Shown here piece by piece: positions 45,731 through 58,602 of a DNA stretch of 64,000 nt. Both the position numbers and the translations under genes were made by a program. Numbering within the stretch: position 1 is the stretch's first letter; each line of letters starts with the position of its first letter. The DNA is from Phytoseiulus persimilis (Eukaryota; Arthropoda; Arachnida; Mesostigmata; Phytoseiidae): positions 25,354,745 to 25,418,744 of the forward strand of contig CM075102.1 of assembly GCA_037576195.1 (NCBI GenBank), given 5' to 3'. The notes beneath the pieces are model-generated. The model was given only the letters and a program-made list of their open reading frames with translations, was not told where the DNA came from and searched no databases.

Positions 45731-48700
45731 AACCGCGCGCCCAACCAGCACAACATTTCCACATACACGACCCCCGAGCGAACCGGAAGTCGAGCCTATT
45801 TCACTCGGATCGCATGTGGCTTCCATCGGGAAGTTCGACGCCGCGACAGCGCGTGTTCGACAAGCAGGCAGGCTTTATTTCAGGGAAAGTTGGACTCCGA
45901 AAGGAACGGGGCGGGATCCGGGCTGTCAAACGAAAACTGTCCGCATCACTTGCACGACGCTCCGGAATCGCATGATCAGAGACGCGATGATCCTGGGTCG
46001 ACGGAGCTGACGCGTTTCCGAGCGCCCTTCCATGCTCGTCGGTTTCTCGTTTCCGGCCCACTCGGCGTCGTCCCATTTTGAGCTCGGGCATAAGACAGCT
46101 CATACGAATGTTGCTCGAGCGACGTCGCAAAGTGCTCGATTTGTTCAAGATCAGCCGCAGTGCCAACGCACAAACATTGTCTTTTGAAGGAGTTTCCGCA
46201 TCGTGCACAGCTTTCCCCAAAAGCATTTTGTGGCCTTGTCGAGGCTGCAGCCTCTGTCCCGTCGAACGGCTCTGCTCCAATATGCTCCGGATTACGAGCC
46301 GAACCGTTCGCGAGAAGGAAATATATTCTCAGCGTCGCTCGATCGGCATCTGCGCTCGACTGCCGCGGTTTGTTCTTTGTCACAACCATGATGGATGTCA
46401 CCGAGGTTCTCGTCCTGATATCGCTGCCTGGAACCGGTGGGTCGGGTCAGTTGGTCAGACGTCCCTGTTTATATGGGAGATGCTCTCAAGCAGGTGGGTG
46501 TCATTCTCGTAGGAGGGGCGAACGAGCGAGCACTGCGGATGCCGCTCACAGCTTTTAGGGTGATAGGCGATCCAGACCCACCTCGAGCCAGGAAGACCTT
46601 CCCTCTAAATGCTGCTGGCATGCCCCGATTAACGTGGAAATCGACGGAGAACACACCTCGAGATCACTCTTTCTCGAGTTGACCTCACGTGCCTCTCGTT
46701 CGGTCAGCTGAGCTTCATCCAAGGAATCCATCACATGCGTCTGAACGCCCTTGGAGAACCCACTGCTAACGGGGGGAAATGTTTTAAATTTGCCACCATT
46801 AAACCTTCCCGCGACTCACCGACGCCGCTAAATAACAGACGCTCGACGCTATTAGCTTTCTATGGCTGCGAGAGAGCGGTCTCGACTTCTATGCCACGCC
46901 GGCCCCGTTCATGACCGCCGCTCGGGAGCTTCGCAAACCTGGAAGTTCAGGGGGACGGAGCAGAGCTCGTAGACGCGCTTCCGGCACAACGGAACTGAAA
47001 CCTAATACGAACGAGATTTCGGTGAAATGAAGTTCACTGGGGATCTGGGTGAACTCCGAGTGTGACTTGGGAGCAGCAAGGGTTGCCCTCTGTTGGTCTG
47101 CGTGCTCTACGGGAGAAGACGTTGTTGTGGATCCGGCCGGCACTAAATGGACTCGCGTAACAAGTCAGGAGAACGGAGTCGCTGAAGAAGATGCACTCAG
47201 TGAGCCAACGGACGATCAAAGCCAACGAAGCGGCTTAAGATTTATTGGACTCACCGAGAGAAAGAGCAAGACTAGCCGACTGGATGCTTGGTCGCTCGGC
47301 AAAAGGAAGGACTCTGCCGCCACAGCTACTCCGTGTTCCGTTCAAGAAGAAATCTTGCCAACCGGCGGGTCGGACCGGAGGGCGATCGTGGGCGAGCAAA
47401 AGCAAGGGATGGGGGAGCGAAGGCTAAGTGGTCTTTGACTTGTTGTGGTCAGGTAGCTCCGGCCCACAAAACACAGGAGGAGAAAGAATCTCTTTTCGCT
47501 TCTGTCGTCCCTCGGTGTCGTCGTTGTTGTTGTTATTGCAACCATTGTCCTCTTGTCTCTCCGCTGTCGGAACTGCCCGCGTCTTGACTTGGGTAGAGAC
47601 CGTGAGCTCGGTTCTGTTGAGCGAGTGCCGCGGGGAAACCTGTCGTTGTTGTCGAAACGATTTCGCTCTGAGCTGACGATTCCATTTGGACCACGGCTGA
47701 AGTCATTCCATTCAGTGTTTCCTCGCAGCAAGGACAGCGAACTCGACCAGACTCCTCGTGAATCCTTCGTCGGAGCGGGACCCCGACATCGGAGCGGAGG
47801 CGGGTTCGCTGCGACGAAATCGCGGCGGGGAACGAAGCTAGGTGACACGGCCTGATGTGACTCCGGTCGGCGTCCCGTGCCATGGGTATGCAAGCTTTTC
47901 CCGGGTGGCTGTTCGTGCAGCACGTACTTTTTACGTGTCGTGAAAACACTACTTGCTGCGACTTGTGGCGTGGTCCCCTCCTCGCATCCGTGCGAGCAAC
48001 ACAGCTCCACCAGGCGAACAGAGAGCCTGTTCCTCGTTTCCGACCCGGAGCCGGCCTGCGAGAGCCTGCTACTGCGGCAATGGTAGTCCTCGCAGCCGTC
48101 GACGTCGGTGTAGAACTCGTCGTTCACGGCAACAACACCCTTCGAAGATCCATTTCCTTAAGGAGCAAGGGCAATCATGCGAAGTGACTCGACTTCTATT
48201 TGAAGCCTAGCAACAACTCTTCCGCGGCCAACTTTTTTGTTTCAGCCTATCCTTGCTCTCGAGCCGCGCTCCGGCGCTCTCCTGCTGCTGCTGCCTCGCC
48301 TATTGCGAACAAGAGTCACTCTGGTAATTGAGCAACAACTTTGCCGCTCTTCAATTCTTATCGTGGGCGCTCTCCGCTTCTGCTCGCCTCTGCTCGACTA
48401 GTTGGCGGAGTCGCGGCCGGCCGGCCCGTGGACTGACTGGTTGGTTATCTCACACGACCGCGAACGAGGGAGCTTCATCCTTCATTATGAATAGAAAGAC
48501 TCATCTCTCCATCCTGCCGCCAACCTGCTCGCCTACCTCGTGCCTGCCACCTATTAGCCTCTCCGCTCGTCAACTTGCCCGTCCGTTCAGCTACTTGGTG
48601 TAGTGCTCAGAGGGAAAGAGATAAACACCCAGTGAAATCCCGGCTCTTTTAGAACTTCCACAGGAGCGCGCAGCCCTGCTCGCGAGAAGGAGTTTCGAAA

Positions 48701-50322
48701 GGGATGTGATGGATCATATCGGAAGATGATTTTCCTTGCCCCGATTGGTATCATCGGTTGCTTCCGGTGTCACGCTCGAAGCAAGGCAATCGGAGAATTG
48801 AAATTTAACAAATGTCCCCAATACGAGTCGATGGCTATGTACGTCCTTCCAGTAGATGTTCGGCCACTGTGCCGAGTTCTCGTTCTCCGTCTGTCGGCAG
48901 TCTTTTAGTCAGTCCCTCTTCCGTTCGTCCGCTTTCCCATCCAAAAAACAAACGAGTCTGATTGAGCGTTTGAGGAACTCCCGGCTCCTCTGATGCTAAA
49001 TGCGCCTGACATACGATAATACGAACGAACGAACAAACGGCCCCGAATCCTTCGTTGTTCCTTCCCTATCGGCATCCATTCGAGTTGAGGGTGGCCCTCC
49101 CCATGTTGGGAAATATCTGTATTCGATGGAAAATCCGTCAAAATCGGGGCCGAAGCTTCGCCCGAAAACGGAAACGATTGCCGCGGGACTTCTGCGCGGG
49201 CGCACACAGTGCCAAACATGCAAGATCATGTTGCCACCGGCATGCGGAGCCCGATTGACCGAGGCACCCTCTACGATAGAGCATCTCTCCAGGATATAGA
49301 CCACTTTGCATTTCCGAACGCAATCCTCGAGTATGAGCCAATAGGGGCATAGATCACGTGCACAACAACAGCCAACGTCTGCTCCGTTCAAGGCCTCTTC
49401 GTCGGCGACTGTTGTTGCTCAGTTTGTCCTCGGCCATCGAAGGGGACGACGACGGCTTCAACTCACTCAGTCAGCCGGCCAGACGGGAACTCCTTGTTGA
49501 GTTCGTCTGTTAAAGGCTGCCATCACGAAGGCTGTCAGGACGAACCACGATGGAAAAAGACTCGGTGAGACGAAACAGGCGGGAACGGAGTGAAATCAAG
49601 CACCAACTCCTCGATTCACTCGTCAACGCCGCCGCCGTCGGAAAGCCAGAATGATTGGACGATGAGCGCCCATCGCACGCACAGTTTCCAGCCGCACTTC
49701 ATGGCTCGGGCTGCACTGCCTCTTCGCACAAGTGAATCCTCGATCCTACTGCACGTGACACCTCGAATTTTCCGAAGCCGCCTCGGTGGTATGAATCGAT
49801 GTCGGCGTACAACGGAAACTCACCCGAAAGCGAGTGGATCCGCAAGAACTCAACAACGCGACATACAGAACGCTCCGATGCTACCGTAGAGCATCTTTAA
49901 TATTGCTATGGTCGGTAATTATCAGGTTCTTGCAGGGGTGGCAGCTGGCTTTGACATAGTTGGCCGCAACCTGCCCGGTTGGCAAGTTAGCTCGGCGGCC
50001 GGCAAGCTAGCTAGCTACCCTTACGTCGATAAGACTCGCAGTGTGGCTATGATCTTAATTATGAGTGGAGCAGTGCTTCGCATTAGAGATTTTTGCTGGC
50101 GGCAATGGGAGCAGCCTTCCTTATCCTTCGGTGGTCAAAGGAGCATCTGCGTCCGATGACTCCATGATGAACACTCTGGCCAAAAAAGCCCTCTTCCCGT
50201 TCCACTACGACTCTCGGTAGCTGTTCTGCTGATAACCATACATTCTGCCGACCTACCGAAGTCTTGATTAAACGGATCCCCTCTGGAAGAGATACACAGA
50301 GGTCGGCAACCTTGCGTTACGG

Positions 50323-50781
50323 TCAGATATTATGGGGCTCCAGCAGTTTCGTACATTCAGCTCCCGAACTCCGTCTCACGAGCAGAGACGAGAGCGCCTG
50401 AGGTAGGAGGGATGCGAGTACGATCTTCTGTGGTTCTGTATAAACTTCTGAGGTCTTGCGAAAAACACCTCGGGGTGGTCGACTCTGGAGCGGATGGCGG
50501 GGCTTTGCTCCATCGATCGGAGGATCGGTCCAGAAAGCCGCCGACAACGATGACGAGCTTTCAGTAGTTTCGTTTCGGAATGGCTAGAATAGCGCTGAAA
50601 GGAACAGCCTGGAGAATCACCTGACAAGAGCTCCCGATGCTAATGTCACATAGGACCACCTGTAGTTGTTTCCAGCTGGAACGACTTCCAAAGACTTCGT
50701 CTGCTCGTTGTTTGAAGTGTGTTCTTGCGGTCGAACGAGAAAAAATGGCATGGGAATCGCTGCTTCTTGGTTCTTCTTGTC
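50323..50781 (-). CDS. Candidate 3' exons of an unknown minus-strand gene
   Basis: An exon-like segment 50781-50621 has a strong acceptor (cattctttccag) and donor (AG|gtgatt) and one open frame: DKKNQEAAIPMPFFLVRPQE, HTSNNEQTKSLEVVPAGNNY, RWSYVTLASGALV. A second open stretch to 50323 reads SAAFWTDPPIDGAKPRHPLQ, PRGVFRKTSEVYTEPQKIVL and ends in a stop; a 63-nt intron with a weak acceptor (ctactgaaag) would join the two in frame. I recognise no family. Upstream exons may include the frame at 52097-51579. Confidence 0.35.
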
Positions 50782-50891
50782 CTGGAAAGAATGAACATTT
50801 CCCGAGGTGATCCGGGGGCAATTGTTTAACTCAATTGACACGACACGTGGATTGTGAGGGTTCAGCGGAGCAGTTGAGACGGTGTCTTTTC

Positions 50892-51447
50892 GATGTGCCG
50901 AAAATTATTGCACCGAAAACCCGGAGGGCCGAGAAAAAAGCCCGTTGCAACGGAAACCCTTCCTCCCGGTACGATGGTCAAGCTAATCGAGCTAAGCTTC
51001 TATGCACGGGTCTGAGAGACTGCCCTCGGCTAATTCTGACGTCAGGGAATTCGAGCAAACAATCTCCAGTCGATGAAAAGGGTAGCCTGGCAGCGAGGTC
51101 GAGCTTGCTGGCGCTCCGCGAAAATTTCAAGGTTAGGAAGGTCCTCGATGTAAATGGCTTCCTTCACATACCCAGTTTGTCATTGATGAGTAACCTGCCC
51201 AGCACGACTCGCGATCAAGTCGGGCATCGTTTTGGATATACAGTTCCCGAGTTTATCATGATTTTCTTGATCTCTTCTTGCTCATCCAAGTGCTGTCTCT
51301 CAGACCCTGTGCTGTGCATAGAAGCTTAGCTGTAACCGCTTGAGCATCAGAACGAGAGAAGGGCTTTTTCGGCCCTGCGGATTTTCGTTGCATCGGGTGT
51401 TTTTCCACCCCCCTCCGGCTTGTCTTTGCAATCGGTTTTGGCACATC
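50892..51447. repeat. Imperfect inverted pair of coding-like repeats
   Basis: The plus strand at 50892-51020 and the minus strand at 51447-51295 are homologous: both begin GATGTGCC, share GCTAAGCTTCTATGCAC and end GGTCTGAGAGAC. They differ by substitutions and by gaps totalling 24 nt (about 18 and 6). Translated, the copies read DVPKIIAPKTRRAEKKA...GQANRAKLLCT-GLRD and DVPKPIAKTSRRGVEKH...AQAVTAKLLCTAQGLRD. All gaps are multiples of three. The arms point towards each other across a 274-bp spacer. Confidence 0.75.
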
Positions 51448-51578
51448 GGGTATGAACCGGTTGGACACCAGATACTTCGACAAGACCGCGTGGCTTCGCG
51501 CTCTTCCTGAAACACCGCTGTCACCACAGAGTTCGAGCGGAATTTTCTACAGCAGGAACATGGCCATTGTTGTTCCGT

Positions 51579-52097
51579 TCATGTTCGAATTCCCCACAAA
51601 CAGGTTGTGAGCTGAGACACTTCTTTTGAGATCGCCATTGAAACACTGCAGTTCGTCATGTCGGTCTTCCAACGAACTCCACGTCCTCCACTGGCGTTCG
51701 CTTGACATCTTGGTTGGACAAACTCTTCTTTTCTGCTTTTTCCCGAAAAGAAAGAGTCGGACCCTGACTCGTGAGCCGACGCTGGTATTCGTTTTGACGC
51801 TATGGCGCGCCGTGGAAGTAGCTGGAGCGAGATCGAGTAAACGAGTCCCGCGGTGTAATCGTCCAACAAGTCATCTGAAAAATTGAGGATGGAGGTGTGT
51901 GTGTGTGAACGTATTTCTTCAGCTGGGGATGATGAAGGCTGTTCAAAGTATTGGCCCGTGTCCATTTGCAGGATAGAGATGTGTCGCCGCGCCATGAAAG
52001 AGTCTGGAGATAGAGAAAACTCATCGCCATGTCGAGGTGTCGTCCACCAAGATGAAGGATCGTCCATTGGCACGGAGCGAATCACACTCTGTTGCAC
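51579..52097 (-). CDS. Candidate internal or terminal exon, unknown protein
   Basis: A 172-codon open frame on the minus strand after an acceptor-like gtgcaacag near 52090, with first ATG at 52067. It reads MDDPSSWWTTPRHGDEFSLS, PDSFMARRHISILQMDTGQY, FEQPSSSPAEEIRSHTHTSI, LNFSDDLLDDYTAGLVYSIS. The acidic and Ser/Pro composition with sites such as RRHSI-like RRHISI looks like a regulatory protein more than a chance frame. There is no family match, no secure 5' end, and a (GT)n-like antisense tract near 51893-51908 lies within. A further protein-like minus frame at 52471-52274 may be an upstream exon. Confidence 0.32.
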   Translation of the reverse strand: MQQSVIRSVPMDDPSSWWTTPRHGDEFSLSPDSFMARRHISILQMDTGQYFEQPSSSPAEEIRSHTHTSILNFSDDLLDDYTAGLVYSISLQLLPRRAIASKRIPASAHESGSDSFFSGKSRKEEFVQPRCQANASGGRGVRWKTDMTNCSVSMAISKEVSQLTTCLWGIRT

Positions 52098-52599
52098 CGA
52101 TGGTCGAAACCTCTTTCAGGCAATGCTAATGCTCTGACCGACCGACTGCCGCTCATAAAACATGGAGCTAGTTCCGAAAACTACTGAGGCCGTCGCCACA
52201 GCTCTCTTCGGAGGGGATGGAATGAAGTTGTCACGGATCTGCTTCAGAGGTGCTGATGAGAAATCTGGACGATTCAGGAGGGAGCGGGAACCATCGAGAG
52301 TCCTGCTGGCGGAGAGACCGCTCCTAGCTCATCGAAAATTTCGGCGGATTTCACCATGGACGAGCCAGAGAATCGGAACCGGCTGCAGCATTGGATAGAA
52401 TGCGGGGTCGGATCAGACGAACGTGGAGCCGCTTGTTTGCCAGATGATTTCGAACGATCGGTCGCGGACAAACGAACACACTTTCAGCTCACTACAGATA
52501 GACGTGCAGCGGACTGTTGGAGTGGCGATGGAATGTTGAAGCAGATTTCAGTGCCTGCCGGAGGCTCTGCCTGAAAGCGTGATTTTGTAAGCCGTGTTC

Positions 52600-55200
52600 G
52601 AGGTGCTCTGAGGTGTGAGCTGTCGAGTCACGGCAGGGTAATTACAGGAAATTAGTCGTGATTGAAGTCGAGCGGGGTTTCTCTACGACGGCACAATGAG
52701 CCGCCGCTGTGGTAGCGGCGGCGGTGTCTATGAAGACATCACCTGCGCTGACGGACCAGAGGACATACGCTCGGCTAGACGGACGAACAGAGCGACGGAA
52801 GTTCAGACCACAAGGGGGAGGAGTCGTCAGAGGAAGTTTCCGAGTGGATTTATTGAATCTGATTGAGATATCATGTGACAGCAAACAAGCTGGCGGGCCG
52901 AGCCGCCCGACGAAGCGAGCAACATTCAACACACAAACGGAATCTCAAACAGCCTGATTGGTTGGGTTGCCGCATCGATACACTTCATTCAACTTATCGA
53001 TGTTCCTTCCTCCCGGCGACGTCGAGGCCGGATCTTCGTGGAAAGCCTTCCCTCCCTCAACCAACCCGTCCCGTCTCGAACAACAATTCGGCAAACGAAC
53101 TAAGCAACTGCCCGTGCCTCAGGGAAACCGGGCAGAAAGCGAACGGGAGAACGAGATCGCATCGGAGGCCGCGGTTTCGTGTTTGAGTTGCAAACCTCCT
53201 CAAATGACGAACGGCTTAAGAAGATTCCTGTGTCGTTTCACCAAGTGAGCGGCCGAAGCTCGCGATCCGGGAAGAAAGGCGAAAGTCATACTTAAAAGTT
53301 TGCCGGGATTAAACAGCGTGCGCGGCACGACCGAAAGCGACCGAGACGATGGCATTTAAATAAACATTGGAACAAAAACATGGACCCAACAGAGCCACCC
53401 CTTTCGTGGGGCGAACGCCTATGACTCTAGGGCTCTAGGTGGATGTTTTGGCTTTGATGACGAAATCATTGAGTGACCGCCGCTGACGACGATGTTCGCG
53501 AAGAGGACGCGGTGGAGCAGAAGACTGACTGACCGGGCTACCTTTCCATCGGCTACTTTTTGCTCAAATTTTTAATTAACGGATGTCGTGCCAGTTTTCG
53601 CCGTCCTGCTCGCGCTGGGGAAAAACAGATAGCGGGAGCCCGAGTGCATATTCGAGAGTTCGAGGGGCTCGGTGGATTTTTTTCAGCGGGGAATCAATCG
53701 GAAGATGCTCCGAAGATGAGAATCGATCCCCACTTGGAAGGCTTAATCCTGGGGTTCTCGGCTCCTGGATTCCTCTCCACAACGGGCGAGGTCTGCACGC
53801 AACTTCAACAACAACAACAAGTGATCAAGCATCGATGGTTCCTGTAATGAATTTCGAGGAGAGGATCCAGGGTAGGTTGGATTCTGGAACTGGATCCGAG
53901 GCGCTCCTGCGCTGGATCCCGAACAAGCTCTGCGCCGTCTCGTTCTAATGAAATCGATTCATCATCCGGATTCCGTGTTCTCTTTTTTCTCTCCGTTTCT
54001 TTTCTCGAAATTCGAACAAAGTTGTTGCATGGGAGTTTGGCCATATGCAGCAGCGCAGGGACTCGGCCGGGAAGGGTTCGGGTCGTTCATCAACCTCGTC
54101 TTGCTCGTAATTGTTTTCCGTCGAAGCTACAGTTGAAGATTCTCGTCTGCTGTCAATCGTGGCTGAGGTGAACGCGGCAGCGGCAGGGTTCCCCTTGATC
54201 CGACCGGAGCCCCCGGGTGTCAAAACTCGCTAAAAGCCAACGCAACAAACAAGGGCCAAAATCGCCGAGAGATGTAAATGAAGTTTTTGACTCTCGATTC
54301 GCGCGACTTTAGGCCCCGTCTAGGCGCGTTCTCGTACTCGTCGGGGGCGGAGCTGGGGGTTTCGCGGGGCAACAGAGGGGATCAAACTGGGGAGGCTGCT
54401 CGACGGGAAGAAGGAAAAACCGAGGGAGGGCTAATATATTTGCCGCATTCCGAGTGGAAAGCGGCCGCGGCAGCCACGCGGCATCGGCGGTTCTTTGCGC
54501 TGATTTAGAATTCACCACCATCCATCCAGGTATTCGGAGCAACTCTTCAATCTGAAACAACAAACGTCTCTTGAGAGCATGCAGCGTTCCCGCTGACAAC
54601 GGACTATTCCAGCATTCCGCGTTTGACGATTTCGTCGATATCTGGCATCCCGCGCGAAGGATGGACCACGATGCGGAAACGATTCTGGGAGACGATACGC
54701 GGCCACAAGATACTTGTCGGGGGCGAACTCTCGTTGACAACGGCTGCGCCACCCTCTTCGATGGGATGTTGGTTTCTTTTGACTTTTGGGCGCAAGTGTT
54801 GCTACGTCTCTTGGAGTCGACGGCGAGCCGGACCGACCACGCGACGGCTGACCGACGGACGGAGGGACCAACCGAGCGGGCGGTCAGCCACGCAGCCGAC
54901 GACAGGGTCGAAGCTATTTTTCAAACAGCTTTGAAAAAGGAGCGAGCCTGGTCCAAGAGGCTGAGCACGTCCGTGAAGTGTCAATTCAATGAAATGAAGA
55001 ACGAGATCGACGGAAGGAACGAACGAAGCAGACCACCGAGCTAAGTCGTGCCGATTCAAACTGAGTTGCTCTGAGTTCCTGAAGCTCCTATTCTTCGGTG
55101 AGGAATATTTCTTGTGCCCGCTTTTCCATGGACTCTGGCCGTTTGTAGACTGATTTCTCGATGATTGCACGAGATCGAGAGGACACTGCGGAGGACAGGC
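52600..55200. other. Unassigned stretch
   Basis: No gene recognised. A minus-strand frame ending near 54604 reads LWPRIVSQNRFRIVVHPSRG then MPDIDEIVKRGMLE and looks protein-like without support. A short CAA run (gln codons on the plus strand) sits near 53808-53821. 54824-54900 is a degenerate gacc/gacg tract. Confidence 0.35.
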
Positions 55201-55240
55201 ATCACCTGGCGCGCGCTTCGAGAATTCGGGGAGAGCAAGA

Positions 55241-56193
55241 TCAACACAGATCACGACCCTCCGGGTCAGAAACGTGGATGTTGGAGTTGATAAGCTTCTC
55301 CGACGTACCATCATGTTTGCCACACGTTAACCCGGGATAGGACTTTGCATCCGAACCCATACCTTCCACTAATTTCACAAAAGATCCTCGTCTAGCCTGT
55401 GGTTTGGAGAGGTTCACTGGAGGCTCGTGAAGCCTGTTAAGCACACGCCCAAACTCAATCGAAATCATGGAAACAATTCACGAACTCGGCGCTTCAGCAC
55501 TAGGGATCGAACTCACCGCTCACGCTCCGCTGGGTGGCTCTCGTTCAAATAGGACATGAAGGCTGACCAAGCTCGGGATCGGTGTCGGAAATTTCATTGT
55601 CAGAGGAATTCCTATGAAAGACAGAAGGTTGTTTGGAAGCATAATATGGAGGTCGCAAACAGTTTTTGAGTTTGATGTCCAATTATATTTCGGAGTCTCA
55701 CCCGTCAGACGGGAGGAGATGTAGGAATCGGGGAAAACGCGAGAATACGTTGAAAAACAAAACTCGATCACTCTCATTCTAGACAGAACTTACTTTCGGC
55801 ATCGCTGGTTCAGTTGCTCTCTGTGTTTTCGCCGCGATGTCACGGCTCGAAACTGGAATATAAAACATCTTTGCAAGACGGTTCTCGCTGGTTGGACGAT
55901 GAGCACTGAGTTGAATAAGGGGGGAACCGTTGAACAAATGATGCATGGCTAACATTCGAATTTTCAAAACGAGCTCCCAGGACCTTGGACCAACTCTCCA
56001 GCTAGACGCTTCACAAGAAACACTCGAAGCGTTTCCAACATCGAACTCTCGGGTTACGGAATAAGAACAGGGTCTGTGTTCCATGCAATGAAATTCCGCT
56101 ACAACGGGATCTCATCGTATTTTCTACTGGTTTGCCCATTTGGAGAACTCCTTGTTCTGTGAGCGATCGCTGGTCGAGCTTGTTCATCTTCAT
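55241..56193 (-). CDS. Candidate multi-exon minus-strand gene, unknown
   Basis: Three protein-like frames follow each other on the minus strand. 56193-56011 starts with ATG (MKMNKLDQRSLTEQGVLQMG). 56084-55796 starts with ATG (MEHRPCSYSVTREFDVGNAS, then WELVLKIRMLAMHHLFNGSP) and ends at a strong donor AAA|gtaagt. 55468-55241 starts with ATG (MISIEFGRVLNRLHEPPVNL) and has a possible donor GAAG|gtatgg at about 55361. I could not join them into one consistent reading frame, so exon limits are open. No domain recognised. Confidence 0.28.
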
Positions 56194-56756
56194 GAGCGGG
56201 ACCTGATGCCCTCATGAGGACGTTGCCCAGCTGATGCGGACGCGGAAACAGACGGCCGGGCAAATAAGCAGGTACGCCGGCAGGCAGGAGGCAGGATGAC
56301 AAGAAGATGAAGCATGGATTGTCGTGTGTGCAGCGGTGATGAGAACAGACGCAATATTCATTCGTTCGCTCACTCGGCCCTCGTGTGACCATTCATCCCC
56401 GGTAAACAAAGTTCCGCAAAGCTATTCCGTCGGTGGGACAACTCCTTGCCTCGGTCTTAGATCCCGGATTACGGATGCTCTCGCTCATAGCGGGCCCATC
56501 TGGCGGTGTCTTCCCACCCTCGCTCGACCAGCCGGCTAACTAGCAGCCACACCGTGACTCCCGTTCTGTGACGGTACATGAATCTCCCGATAAATAAACA
56601 CTCGCAGCAACTTATCCGGTGCCATCCGAAACTGTCCTCGCCCTCAGCACTTCCCGCTCGTCCGATGGAGCATGTTCGACAGGAAATTTAAAAGAAATTC
56701 CCGCTCCAGGTCACCTGCAATGCTTGCCGTTTTGGTCGGAGGGCCGCGTGGAGAGC

Positions 56757-56809
56757 GAGCGGGCGAGCAGGCGGGCTGGCGGGCGGGCGGGCGGGCGGGC
56801 GAGCGAGCT
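56757..56809. repeat. (GGGC)n tract
   Basis: gagcgagcgggcgagcaggc then gggcgggcgggcgggcgggc: the clearest of the period-4 tracts in this window. Confidence 0.9.
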
Positions 56810-56999
56810 ACCCATTGCACGGCTGAATGGCAAATAATTACTATCGATTGCTATAGGGCTTTTCGTCGTCGGCGGCGGCGGTGGCTAGCCAGAGTGCCAT
56901 CCGTTCAAGTCCTCGCACGACCCGAGCTGACCGGTGGATCGGGAAGAGGAGATTCCGGGAGACTGGCAATCGGGGACGTTCACTTCTTCACAGCTGCGA

Positions 57000-58540
57000 A
57001 AGGTCACGAAGCTTGCGCCCAGGACAACCTCGCTCGAGGGCTGTCCGACCCAACAGCCGTCCAGATGACATTCTCGAGATGAAACCGGACCCCTCATTGA
57101 CGGCGCGGAAAACTTTCCGGGCTCTACACACTGATCTCAGGAGGGATCGTTTCCCTTCTCGTATCGCATGTTTGGACCTCTGCGAGCAGCATGTGACCAA
57201 ACCGAAATATCCAGGGACCGATGATCGGGAATCCGAGACAGCGGTCGAAGCGTGGCGAGCCGGAGAACAATGAGCGAAGCAGATTCATATCAAGCGAGAG
57301 CGGATTCACCGAGCAAAAGTCTCTTTGGGCCCTCCTGTCGGAGAATCATGGCTGCGCCGGTGAGATCCAGGAGCGGGCTTCAAAGAGAGGAGGCTCGCGG
57401 CATATTTGCCCTCGCTTTGTCCCTCGTAGGATGACGTGCCCATATTAATTATAATTGAGTTGTTAAAATTAAATAATCTCTGTATCAACAAGAGGGCGTG
57501 CGCTCGCATAGGTGAGAGGAGCTGCGCGTGGAGCGTTTGAGAAACAGCTCTCGGAGTCAACGGCTCGGCGCCGACCGGGCGAAGGAGCAAACATGAGCAA
57601 CAAATCTTTCCTACGGACTCGACGCTCTCGTCAACGTGACAATATGACACCGCTCCCTCACGCTGAGCTCCGGCGTTCCCGAAAGTTTCGACCCGTCGTC
57701 GACACGGAGCGATGTATTCGAACCTCGCGCTCGATATGGCTGTCTCATCGCTCAGTGACTCGAGGAGCATCCTGAACGCGATGAATGTCGAGGACGATTG
57801 CCAGTCGGTGGCTCGCTAAGTAGGCGACTAAACGCGAAGCCGGGAGCCCCGCGAGGTATGTGAGCGAGCGAGCGAATGTGTACACCAGATGCCATTCAAA
57901 CCATTCAGCGGTTAACCATGGAAAATTTGCATCACAAAGTGAAAAGACCAACGACTACCGCACTGAGAGTAGGAGACAAGTGGGGAAATAAGATTGGAGC
58001 TCATCCCGGACTCCACGGGGATTCCCGGTGCCACCTTCGCTCCATTGAGCATCTGTGACTCCACCGATTCGAGCACCGGAAGCATCCTAGCACTTTGTCA
58101 ATTTCAGCGGAGCTCATTTGCAGGGCTGGCGAAAACTGCTCGAGTCGACGAGCTCGTTGACCTGTAGTGAGGCATGGACATTGTTCCTCGACTGTCAAAG
58201 ATCCCATTTATGGGAGATTTCCATCGAACGTGGTGACAATCCAGGCTCGAATCGGGATGACGCCCCCGCTGTGGCCCATTCCTAGATTCTGGGGCCCAAG
58301 AATCCTCCTTTCCCTCGTCGATGGAAATTCAAATCGCGAATTCCGGCACCGAGGCGGCGGGCGCATATAAACGACGGCGTCGCTGTGAAGTCACGATGCC
58401 CGACATCGAAATCATTCTGAACAGGTGGTGGGGGCGACGAAGGACGATTCGGGGAGAGGTTCTGGTGGTAAAGATGGAGCCAATACGACGCATTAACTCC
58501 ATGACACGATGTATCCTGTTATCTGGCGAGCCATCTGGGA
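57000..58540. other. Unassigned stretch
   Basis: No gene recognised. A catataaac sequence near 58363 precedes a short ATG frame at 58405; not supported further. Confidence 0.35.
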
Positions 58541-58580
58541 AGGACGCCTACTCCCTAGAGTAGACATGCTCATCTGAAAG

Positions 58581-58602
58581 ACCCCCAGCAACGCCTGGGG
58601 GT
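58581..58602. repeat. Perfect 8-bp GC-rich hairpin, 6-nt loop
   Basis: ACCCCCAG CAACGC CTGGGGGT. It lies within an otherwise unremarkable 113-codon minus-strand ATG frame (58889-58548), near the 3' end of that frame. Confidence 0.7.

Larger units (their letters stand above)
44400..50300. other. Gene-poor stretch
   Basis: No recognised gene on either strand over about 6 kb. The longest open frame (48127-47342, minus, 261 codons) lacks an ATG at its start and has an Arg/Ser/Thr composition like a chance frame. Two period-4 tracts are listed separately. Confidence 0.45.

Noticed and set aside
47342-48127. 261-codon minus-strand ORF, one of the longest in the right half
   Set aside because: No ATG at its start, Arg/Ser/Thr composition of a chance frame, no motifs, no splice or polyadenylation signals.
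54571-55044. 157-codon plus-strand ORF
   Set aside because: No ATG at its start and it runs through a degenerate tetranucleotide tract that opens all frames.
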